Source: Atopobiaceae bacterium UBA7016 | Lineage (GTDB): Bacteria; Actinomycetota; Coriobacteriia; Coriobacteriales; Atopobiaceae | NCBI GenBank assembly: GCA_002449555.1 | Contig: DJXA01000217.1 | Span: forward strand, 1 to 6,553 | Reading direction: 5' to 3' | DNA: 6,553 nucleotides | Part shown: positions 1-5,015 of the stretch, piece by piece | Numbering within the stretch: position 1 is the first letter of the stretch | Layout: the number at the start of each line of letters is the position of its first letter | Translations under genes and position numbers: made by a program | The notes under the pieces: generated by a model | What the model was told of the DNA's origin: nothing | The model's input: the letters and a program-made list of their open reading frames with translations, nothing else | Database searches by the model: none

Positions 1-2422
1 GCATGGGAAAGCCATGTATCGGCACTGTGTAGATGATGCCGTACGACGAAATAATGATGTAGGGCAGGACTTGCGACAGCACCAAGATGCCCACCGTGGC
101 ACCCACCGCTCCGGCAACGCCCGCATAGACGAGGTACTTGGCCGCAATCTTGCCCTTCGAGTAGCCCAGCGCCTTGTACGTGCCGATAAGGATGCGGTCA
201 TCCTCCACCATGCGCGTCATGGTGGTGAGCGAGACCAGCGCCGCCACCAGGAAGAATATGAATGGGAACACATCCGCGATGGAATCGATGCGCAGCGTGT
301 CGTCGTTGTACGTGACGGCACCCTCGCTTTGCGAGCGGTCGAGCGCGTAGATGTCGGGCGCTTCAAGCTCGTCGATCTCGCGCTGGGCATCGGCCAGCTG
401 CGCCTCGGCATCGGCAAACTTCTCGTTTGCCTCGGCACGCGCCTTTGAGTACTCCGCCAGGCCGTCCTCGTACTCGGCATAGCCGTCGTCCAGCTCGGCG
501 CGACCCGACGCCAGCTCGGCCAGCGCGTCGTCGAGCTGTGCCTGGCCGTCCGCCAGCTGCTGGTCGGCCTCCGCGCGCCCGTCCGCGAGCTCTCGCTCCG
601 CCTGCCGCAGCGACGCACGACCCTCCTCGAGCTGTCGCGCACCGTCCGCGAGCTGTCGCTCGTTTGCCTGCAGCTCCTTGCGGCCCGCCTCAAGCTCTGC
701 ACGCCCCGCATCGATGGTGTCTCGCGCCTCCTGAGCCTGGTCAAGCTTGCCCGCCGCCTCGGCAATGGCGGCGTCGCCCTGCGCGATGCCGTCCTCAAGC
801 TGGCTCTGGGCCGCCTCGGCCGCACCAATCACGTGCCCGATGGCCGTCGGCACCACCGACCGCAGCCGCTCGAGCAACTCGGCGGGGTCCGTGGTCTCGT
901 CAATGGTGATGTCACCCAAATCCGCGCGAATCTGCGCCAACAGGTCTTCGACCTGCGCCGCCACTTCGTCGCTCTCAAAGTCGATGAGCCCTGACTCATA
1001 CAGCGCCTGGGCCGCCCCGATGCCCGCCTCGACCTGCGCACGCACCGCATCAAGCTGCTCCTGCGTGGGCTCACCCGTCGAGCCTGCCAGGTCAGCGATG
1101 CTGTCGAGCGCAGCCACACAGGTCCCCAGGTTGGCGTCGGCGCCCACAAGCTGGGCGCGCTGCTCGGCCCACGTGGCCTCGCCCGCCGCCAGCTCTTCGC
1201 GCGCCGCGTCGATATCCGCCTGCGTCATTCCCAGCTGCTTCTCGGCATCATCGAGCTGCGCCTCGGCTTCCGCAAGCTGGGCCTTGCCTTCCTCAAGCTT
1301 TTGCGCACCCTCTTTGAGCTGCGCTTCATTGCGCGCAAGCTCCGCCCAGCCGTCGTCAATCTGACGCTGGCCATCCGCAAGCTGCTGCCGTGCCGTCGCG
1401 CGGGCGGCCTCAAGGTCAGCCACGCCCTGCTCGTACTGCGCCCAGCCGTCCGCAAGCTCGCGCTCGCCGTCGGCAAGCTTCTGCGCTGCATCGTCAAGCT
1501 CGCCCTGGGCGTCATCCAGCTTCTTCTCGGCATCGGCCCGCTCGTCAAGATACTCGGCACGCTTGTCGTCGAGCGTCGCCTGCGCATCGGCCTTGATGTC
1601 GGCCAGACGCGCGGCGGCCAGCTGCTGGGCCATGCCCTCAAAGCGAGCCTTCACCTCGTCCACGGCCTCTTCGTATTCCTCAGAGCCGCTCGTCAGGTCC
1701 AACGCGCTCGGTACCTGCACATATATCTCCGTAAACGGCACGTCCTCGGCAAACGACTCGGGCGTCACGTACAGGTACTGGCCGATCATACCCGAGCCCA
1801 GAGACGTCGAACCAAACGAGCCCGTGTACGGGTAGTACGAGGCGCTGACACGCCCCACCACCGTAAACTCGCGCGTCGCCAGAAGCTCGTCCACGTCCTG
1901 CGTGCCGTAGAGCACCTCCACCACATCGCCCACGCCAAAGTCCACGGGGTAGTCTTTGTCCGCAGTGATCACGCACTCCCCCGCGGCCGCGGGCCAGCGT
2001 CCCTCGCGCAGCATCAGCCGGTTGAGGTAGCCCTCGTCGTCCGAGGCCACTGCGTAGTCCCCCGCAGGCTCGGAGGCCTTGGCGGCCTCCACGTCCAGCG
2101 TCGAGATGCGCACGGCCAGACGCTCGCGTCCCAACCGTGCCATCACGTCGCAGGTCACGGCCGGCATCGTCGCGCCCACGCCCTCCACCGGCGCCACGCG
2201 CCGCACGTCCTCGTCGGTAAAGCCCAGCGTCGACACCAAGCGAATGTCATAGAGCGAGGTCCCGTCGTAGAAGGCATCGCCCGCGGCCCGCATGTCGGGA
2301 CCGCTCATCTGCAGGCCGGCATAGAAGCCGCAGCCCAGGGCCGAAATGCCCATGATAGCCAGGAAGCGCCCCAGCGACCCGCGGACGCTTCGCACCAAAT
2401 CTTTGACGAATGCCGAGCTCAC
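1..2422 (-). CDS. FtsX/MacB-type ABC transporter permease with long extracellular coiled coil (3' end outside window)
   Basis: This is the membrane subunit of an ABC system of the FtsX/MacB superfamily; the substrate is unknown. I read the frame from GTG 2422 to the window edge with no stop, giving 807 residues; the C-terminus is missing. Order: an N-terminal segment and first membrane helix (about residues 15-38, with FLAIMGISALGCGFYAG); a MacB-like extracellular domain (about 40-240); a coiled coil (about 245-420) with seven-residue L-x-D-G steps such as QLADGQ and IDDGWAEL; a less regular linker (about 425-530); a second coiled coil (about 530-690); then the FtsX domain with a helix at 719-738, the loop TRMVEDDRILIGTYKALGYSKGKIAAKYL, cut here for length as TRMVEDDRILIGTYKALGYS and what follows, and a helix at about 764-790. 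The GTG lies 4 bases after the ATPase stop, with GGAG ten bases upstream at 2433-2436, so translation is probably coupled. FtsX family members usually transmit force across the membrane rather than carry solutes, which suits a long lever-like coil; this role is inference. Confidence 0.9.
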   Translation of the reverse strand, partial: MSSAFVKDLVRSVRGSLGRFLAIMGISALGCGFYAGLQMSGPDMRAAGDAFYDGTSLYDIRLVSTLGFTDEDVRRVAPVEGVGATMPAVTCDVMARLGRERLAVRISTLDVEAAKASEPAGDYAVASDDEGYLNRLMLREGRWPAAAGECVITADKDYPVDFGVGDVVEVLYGTQDVDELLATREFTVVGRVSASYYPYTGSFGSTSLGSGMIGQYLYVTPESFAEDVPFTEIYVQVPSALDLTSGSEEYEEAVDEVKARFEGMAQQLAAARLADIKADAQATLDDKRAEYLDERADAEKKLDDAQGELDDAAQKLADGERELADGWAQYEQGVADLEAARATARQQLADGQRQIDDGWAELARNEAQLKEGAQKLEEGKAQLAEAEAQLDDAEKQLGMTQADIDAAREELAAGEATWAEQRAQLVGADANLGTCVAALDSIADLAGSTGEPTQEQLDAVRAQVEAGIGAAQALYESGLIDFESDEVAAQVEDLLAQIRADLGDITIDETTDPAELLERLRSVVPTAIGHVIGAAEAAQSQLEDGIAQGDAAIAEAAGKLDQAQEARDTIDAGRAELEAGRKELQANERQLADGARQLEEGRASLRQAERELADGRAEADQQLADGQAQLDDALAELASGRAELDDGYAEYEDGLAEYSKARAEANEKFADAEAQLADAQREIDELEAPDIYALDRSQSEGAVTYNDDTLRIDSIADVFPFIFFLVAALVSLTTMTRMVEDDRILIGTYKALGYSKGKIAAKYLVYAGVAGAVGATVGILVLSQVLPYIIISSYGIIYTVPIHGFPM

Positions 2423-2426
2423 GGCC

Positions 2427-3128
2427 CTACCACTCCACGGTCATAGCGTCTTCGGGGGTCTCGTTGAGCGTAATGCGGTCGGCCCTGCCCTCGCGCACCT
2501 CAATCACACGGTCCGCAATCTGGGTGAAAGCCGAGTTGTGCGTGACGATGGCCACGGTGTGGCCCGTCTCGCGGCAGGTGTCCTGCAAAAGCTTCAGAAT
2601 CTGCTTGCCCGTGCGGTAGTCGAGCGCGCCCGTGGGCTCGTCGCAGAGCAGAAGCTTCGGGTTCTTGGCCAGGGCGCGCGCGATGGCAACGCGCTGCTGC
2701 TCGCCGCCCGAAAGCTGCGCGGGAAAGTTGTCCATGCGGTCTTTGAGCCCCACCAGCTCAAGCACGTCGGCGGCAGGCAGCGGGTCCTTGCAGATCTGGC
2801 TCGCCAGCTCGACGTTCTCAAGCGCCGTCAGGTTCTGCACCAGGTTGTAAAACTGAAAGACGAAGCCAATGTCATGGCGGCGATACAAGGTGAGCTCGCG
2901 CTCCGACAGCCCCGACACCTCGCGGCCGTCAAGCGTGATGGTTCCCGAGGTGGCGCTGTCCATGCCGCCCAGCATGTTGAGCACCGTGGTCTTGCCCGCG
3001 CCGGACGGTCCCACAATAACCACCAGCTCGCCGCGCTCGATGGTAAAGCTCATGCCGTCAACGGCGTGGACCTCCACGGACCCCATGTGGTAGGTCTTGC
3101 GGACGTCCTTGAACTCTACGAATGCCAT
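2427..3128 (-). CDS. ABC transporter ATP-binding protein, LolD/MacB type
   Basis: This is the cytoplasmic ATPase that powers the downstream permease. The 233 residues contain every expected motif: Walker A GPSGAGKT (40-47), Q-loop glutamine 92 in VFQFYNL, signature LSGGEQQR (139-146), Walker B LLLCDEP (159-165, with D163 and E164), D-loop ALD (168-170) and H-loop histidine 197 in VTHN. The length and the NLVQNLTALENVELA stretch after the Q-loop are typical of the LolD/MacB/FtsE group, which pairs with FtsX-fold permeases. The ATG at 3128 is supported by AAAGGAG (3134-3140) five bases upstream. The gene follows the GntR gene on the same strand but is separated from it by an intrinsic terminator, so it probably has its own promoter in 3129-3183. 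The stop TAG is followed after 4 bases by the permease GTG, which indicates one operon. The family call is firm; the transported or controlled substrate cannot be read from the sequence. Confidence 0.96.
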   Translation of the reverse strand: MAFVEFKDVRKTYHMGSVEVHAVDGMSFTIERGELVVIVGPSGAGKTTVLNMLGGMDSATSGTITLDGREVSGLSERELTLYRRHDIGFVFQFYNLVQNLTALENVELASQICKDPLPAADVLELVGLKDRMDNFPAQLSGGEQQRVAIARALAKNPKLLLCDEPTGALDYRTGKQILKLLQDTCRETGHTVAIVTHNSAFTQIADRVIEVREGRADRITLNETPEDAMTVEW

Positions 3129-3137
3129 CGTCGCTCC

Positions 3138-3179
3138 TTTATCTCATCATTTGATTGTAGCCAAGCAGGTTGAGATAAA
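3138..3179. promoter_or_regulatory. Inverted repeat TTTATCTCA-N24-TGAGATAAA before the ABC operon (candidate operator or mRNA stem)
   Basis: Two perfectly complementary 9-base arms (3138-3146 and 3171-3179) enclose 24 bases. The arm nearest the ATPase gene shares AAA with its AAAGGAG ribosome binding site. The far arm shares its outer bases with the U-tract of the regulator's terminator. Arm centres are 33 bases apart, close to three helical turns, which would let a dimeric or paired regulator bind one DNA face. In a readthrough transcript the arms could instead fold and partly mask the ribosome binding site. The repeat is seen directly; both functions are inferred. Confidence 0.5.
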
Positions 3180-3182
3180 AAA
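3154..3182 (-). promoter_or_regulatory. Candidate promoter of the ABC operon (TACAAT -10 box)
   Basis: On the minus strand TACAAT (3159-3154) differs from TATAAT at one base. It lies 25 bases before the ATPase start codon, between the two arms of the inverted repeat. No good -35 is present: the position 17 bases upstream is the T-run of the preceding terminator. Initiation would fall near 3147, so this transcript would lack the far repeat arm, which favours a DNA-operator role for the repeat. The call rests on one hexamer and position only. Confidence 0.35.
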
Positions 3183-3211
3183 AGTGCCATCGGCAAGGGC
3201 ACCAATGGCAC
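3177..3211 (-). terminator. Intrinsic terminator of the GntR-family gene
   Basis: Read on the minus strand, GTGCCAT and ATGGCAC (3211-3205 and 3190-3184) form a perfect 7-bp stem. It extends by one wobble and two G-C pairs into the loop and is followed at once by seven T residues (3183-3177). It starts 43 bases after the regulator's TAA, as expected for a factor-independent terminator. It insulates the regulator transcript from the ABC operon, although leaky readthrough remains possible. Confidence 0.85.
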
Positions 3212-3254
3212 ATGGTTTCAAAGATAGGTTGCGAAGGGCGAGCAGCCGCGGCGC

Positions 3255-3986
3255 TTACCACAGGGTGTAGCTGAACATGCTGGCCACGATGCGGCCGTGA
3301 CCCAGGAAGAGCGGCTTGCCGTCCTCATCGGCGAAGACGCCCACCTCGTCAAAAAGCGGCTCGCCCACGCTTACCTCAAGCAGCTCGGCCAGCTCGCCGT
3401 TGGCGCGGATGAGCTCCATGCAGGTGTCCATGACCTTGCCCGGGCGGCGGGCACCATGGCGCCTCAAGACCTCGTTGAGCGAGGCATCGTTCAGGTCCTC
3501 TTCCAGAAGATACGAGAACTCCTCCACCGGCAGGATGACGGTCTCAAACGTGATGGGGATGCCGTCGGCCGTGCGGACGCGTCGGATTGCCATGACTTCG
3601 GTCTTGTCGTCAATACCCAAGAGCTGCGCCTCGCGGTTCCTGGGAAACCCACACTCACGCTGAATCAGACGTGCCCCGGGAACGCGCCCAGCGGCCTCGC
3701 ACATACTGGTGAAGCTCTGCGCGGGGGACGTCTGCAGCACCTTCTTATGAATCTTCGGGGGGTTCACGTAGGTGCCCTTGCCCTGCTTCTTGGTAAGGTA
3801 GCCAGACGCCGACAGCTCCTCGATGGCGCGCCGGATGGTAATGCGGCTTACCGCATAGATCTCTGACAGCTCGGACTCTGAGGGAATCTTCTGCCCCACC
3901 TCATAGCGTCCGTCGTCGATGCCCTGCCTGATATCGTCAATTACCTGCTGATACAAAGGAATGAGCGAATCTCCCTCGAGCTTCAT
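3255..3986 (-). CDS. GntR-family transcriptional regulator, HutC subfamily (UTRA effector domain)
   Basis: This is a DNA-binding regulator of 243 residues, a usual length for HutC-type GntR proteins. Residues about 8-76 form the winged helix-turn-helix: PLYQQVIDDIRQGI, then KIPSESELSEIYAVSRITIR for the recognition helix region, and the wing GYLTKKQGKGTYV. After a linker, residues about 88-240 match a UTRA effector-binding domain, including the region SFTSMCEAAGRVPGARL and TFETVILP (147-153 area). UTRA domains in this subfamily bind small metabolites, often sugar phosphates, amino-acid derivatives or similar; the ligand here is unknown. The ATG at 3986 is preceded by GGGGGAG (4000-3994) with a seven-base spacer. 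The gene is divergent from the DJ-1/PfpI gene, and a 20-bp dyad sits at its putative promoter, so autoregulation and control of the divergent gene are plausible. It is monocistronic by its terminator. Confidence 0.95.
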   Translation of the reverse strand: MKLEGDSLIPLYQQVIDDIRQGIDDGRYEVGQKIPSESELSEIYAVSRITIRRAIEELSASGYLTKKQGKGTYVNPPKIHKKVLQTSPAQSFTSMCEAAGRVPGARLIQRECGFPRNREAQLLGIDDKTEVMAIRRVRTADGIPITFETVILPVEEFSYLLEEDLNDASLNEVLRRHGARRPGKVMDTCMELIRANGELAELLEVSVGEPLFDEVGVFADEDGKPLFLGHGRIVASMFSYTLW

Positions 3987-4027
3987 CCGCTTTCTCCCCC
4001 ATTTCCAAATGTAACAAAATTTGAACT

Positions 4028-4055
4028 ATCTTACCAAAGCCCCTGGAGTTTTCAG
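4028..4055 (-). promoter_or_regulatory. Candidate promoter of the GntR-family gene
   Basis: On the minus strand CTGAAA (4055-4050) and TAAGAT (4033-4028), each matching the sigma-A consensus at four of six positions, are 16 bases apart. Initiation near 4021 would give a leader of about 35 bases containing the GGGGGAG ribosome binding site. The -35 box lies inside the 20-bp dyad at 4048-4067. The hexamers are weak on their own; position and the dyad raise the likelihood. Confidence 0.35.
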
Positions 4056-4067
4056 CTAGTCGAAAAC
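4048..4067. promoter_or_regulatory. 20-bp near-palindrome, candidate GntR-type operator
   Basis: GTTTTCAGCTAGTCGAAAAC reads the same on both strands except for one two-base mismatch on each side of the centre (eight of ten half-site positions pair). It covers the putative -35 box of the regulator gene in the divergent intergenic region. GntR-family dimers commonly bind short dyads beginning GT and ending AC, as here, but the centre does not match a subfamily consensus I can name with certainty. Confidence 0.45.
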
Positions 4068-4091
4068 AATCATGGCGTTCATTTCCGATTA

Positions 4092-4120
4092 TCGACACAA
4101 TGCTAACAATTTCATACAAG
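4092..4120 (+). promoter_or_regulatory. Candidate promoter of the DJ-1/PfpI gene
   Basis: TCGACA (4092-4097, five of six to TTGACA) is followed after 17 bases by TACAAG (4115-4120, four of six to TATAAT). Initiation near 4127 would leave an untranslated leader of about 90 bases. A perfect 11-base palindrome, ACCTCTGAGGT, occupies 4127-4137 at the expected start site. A weaker alternative pair, TTCTCA/TACCAT (4140-4168, 17-base spacer), lies closer to the gene, so the choice is uncertain. Confidence 0.35.
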
Positions 4121-4126
4121 CATACA

Positions 4127-4137
4127 ACCTCTGAGGT
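4127..4137. promoter_or_regulatory. 11-base palindrome ACCTCTGAGGT near the predicted DJ-1 gene start site
   Basis: Two perfect five-base arms surround a single T. The position coincides with the expected transcription start of the candidate rightward promoter, where a bound repressor would block initiation. It is unlike the 20-bp dyad, so a different protein would be needed if it is real. An 11-base palindrome can also arise by chance. Confidence 0.25.
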
Positions 4138-4216
4138 GCTTCTCATGCCCATCTTTGGACGGTACCATAGTATTCATAGTTCGTTTTGCGGCTCTTCGTC
4201 TTGGTAAGGAGACAAT

Positions 4217-4798
4217 ATGGCACAGTATCTTTCCCCCAACCGCGTCGCGCTCATGGTTGCCGAGGGACTTGAGGAAATTGAGGGCCTCACGGTGGTCGAC
4301 CTGCTGTTCCGTGCGGGCATTCCGTGCGACACCGTCTCCATCGCAGCCGACCGCACGGTGACCTCTTCCCACAAGGTCACCATCGTGTGCGACCGCTCCC
4401 TTGCCGACGACGACTTCAGCTTTGCCGACTACGGCCTTGTCGTTTTGCCTGGCGGCATCCCCGGCACGCCCAACCTCGCCGCATGCAAGCCGCTGACCGA
4501 TGAGCTGTGCCGCCGTATGGCTGCGGGCGAGCCCGTAGCCGCCATCTGCGCCGCTCCCACCATCCTTGCTGAGCTGGGACTTCTTGAGGGACGCCACGCC
4601 ACCTGCTACCCCGACCGCCAGCCCACGCTCGTCGAGCGCGGCGCCATTGTTGACGAGGGCAACGTGGTGATTGATGGCAACCTGACCACCAGCCGCGGCA
4701 TGGGCACCGCCATCGACTTCGCGCTGGCGATTATTGCGCAGGCCAAGGGGCAGGATGAGGCTGACCGCCTCGCGCGTGCAATCGTGTACCGCGACTAG
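4217..4798 (+). CDS. DJ-1/PfpI-family protein
   Basis: This is a cytoplasmic protein of the DJ-1/ThiJ/PfpI superfamily, 193 residues, matching the single-domain DJ-1 length. AEGLEEIEGLTVVDLLFRAG near the start aligns with the DJ-1 segment that carries the conserved acid, here Glu22 (human Glu18). VVLPGGIPGTPNL (75-87) is the flavodoxin-like strand and turn. The nucleophile elbow AAICAAPTIL places the reactive cysteine at 111 (human Cys106). TSRGMGTAIDFALAI (158-172) is the family C-terminal signature. Where human DJ-1 has His126, this protein has Tyr131 in ATCYP, as in many bacterial relatives. Proposed activities in the family include methylglyoxal detoxification, oxidative-stress sensing and repair of glycated molecules, the last disputed; the activity here is not determinable. 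AAGGAG (4206-4211) lies five bases before ATG. The gene is divergent from the GntR regulator and probably monocistronic, being followed by a large inverted repeat. Confidence 0.95.
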   Translation: MAQYLSPNRVALMVAEGLEEIEGLTVVDLLFRAGIPCDTVSIAADRTVTSSHKVTIVCDRSLADDDFSFADYGLVVLPGGIPGTPNLAACKPLTDELCRRMAAGEPVAAICAAPTILAELGLLEGRHATCYPDRQPTLVERGAIVDEGNVVIDGNLTTSRGMGTAIDFALAIIAQAKGQDEADRLARAIVYRD

Positions 4799-4814
4799 GC
4801 TTTCTCCCCTTGTC

Positions 4815-4893
4815 GCGCCCCGAGCTTGCGTCTGGCGCGTCCTCGGCGCAAAACGCGCGCCTGCGGGATGCGCCAGACGCAAGCTCGGGGCGC
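4815..4893. repeat. Long inverted repeat: two perfect 24-base arms, possible terminator or dispersed element
   Basis: Bases 4815-4838 and 4870-4893 are exact reverse complements, beginning GCGCCCCGAGC and ending TCTGGCGC in the left arm. The next five positions can also pair (three Watson-Crick, two G-T), giving a stem near 29 bp. The loop can form a further small GGCGC/GCGCC stem. The element starts 16 bases after the DJ-1 stop codon. It has no strong T-run on either strand (only TTT follows on the plus strand), so it is not a classical intrinsic terminator. It could be a U-less bidirectional terminator, an mRNA 3'-stabilising structure, or a copy of a dispersed palindromic repeat. The arms are certain; the role is open. 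Confidence 0.8.
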
Positions 4894-4911
4894 TTTCGAC
4901 GCCTGTCGGGT

Positions 4912-4938
4912 GGTTGCAGCCATGGCTGGCTGGCAACC
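4912..4938. repeat. Second hairpin in the DJ-1/polymerase gap
   Basis: GGTTGCAGCCA and TGGCT-G-GCAACC pair as an 11-bp stem with a single bulged G (4932) and a TGGC loop. It lies 18 bases beyond the large inverted repeat. No T-run follows directly (the nearest, TTTT, is at 4950-4953), so termination is doubtful. A third, smaller stem, GTGGAC-GCAA-GTCCGC with a GNRA-type loop, occupies 4954-4969. No gene is seen in 4799-5008. Confidence 0.5.
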
Positions 4939-4995
4939 GCCCTTCAGTGTTTTGTGGACGCAAGTCCGCTTTCGGTTGGACAGTCGGCTCTGTGG

Positions 4996-5001
4996 TACAC
5001 T
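4996..5001 (+). promoter_or_regulatory. -10 box TACACT, consistent with a leaderless start of the polymerase gene
   Basis: TACACT ends seven bases before A5009 of the ATG, exactly where a start site would put the first transcribed base on the start codon. No purine-rich ribosome binding site occurs before the ATG. Leaderless genes with such TAnnnT boxes are common in actinobacteria. A -35-like TTGGAC (4976-4981) is present but only 14 bases away, so it may not be used. Confidence 0.5.
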
Positions 5002-5015
5002 TGTTCGCATGAACA
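5002..5015. promoter_or_regulatory. Dyad TGTTC-GCAT-GAACA over the polymerase start codon (candidate operator)
   Basis: Perfect five-base arms flank GCAT, whose AT are the first two bases of the start codon. The dyad directly follows the TACACT box and covers the predicted initiation site, an effective place for a repressor. It uses the same half-sites as the Gram-positive LexA box GAAC-N4-GTTC, but in the opposite order, so it is not a canonical SOS box. Coriobacterial LexA specificity is not known to me. Confidence 0.35.

Noticed and set aside
1301..2446. Open frame of 381 codons on the plus strand, with other long frames over 14-1364
   Set aside because: They are antisense to the intact permease frame, and their products are Arg/His/Ala/Ser-rich with no recognisable motif. 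GC-rich codon bias leaves such frames open.
3937..4152. 71-codon minus-strand frame upstream of the GntR-family gene
   Set aside because: It overlaps the regulator start, its ribosome binding site and the candidate promoter; the product shows no motif and no good ribosome binding site of its own was seen.
4166..4180. Direct repeat CATAGT-ATT-CATAGT before the DJ-1 ribosome binding site
   Set aside because: The two six-base copies are short and AT-rich, and no regulator pattern was recognised; this is compatible with chance.
4799..4897. Target-site duplication GCTTTC around the inverted repeat, suggesting a transposed element
   Set aside because: The left copy (4799-4804) is ten bases away from the repeat and the right copy (4892-4897) overlaps its end, so they do not bracket it as a true duplication would.
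4826..5008. N-terminal extension of the polymerase from an upstream in-frame ATG
   Set aside because: It would begin inside the large inverted repeat, adds 61 residues unlike any Y-family N-terminus, and the natural family start follows ATG 5009.
5002..5015. Canonical LexA (SOS) box at the polymerase promoter
   Set aside because: The half-sites are in the order GTTC-N4-GAAC, opposite to the Gram-positive consensus, so I list it only as an unassigned dyad.
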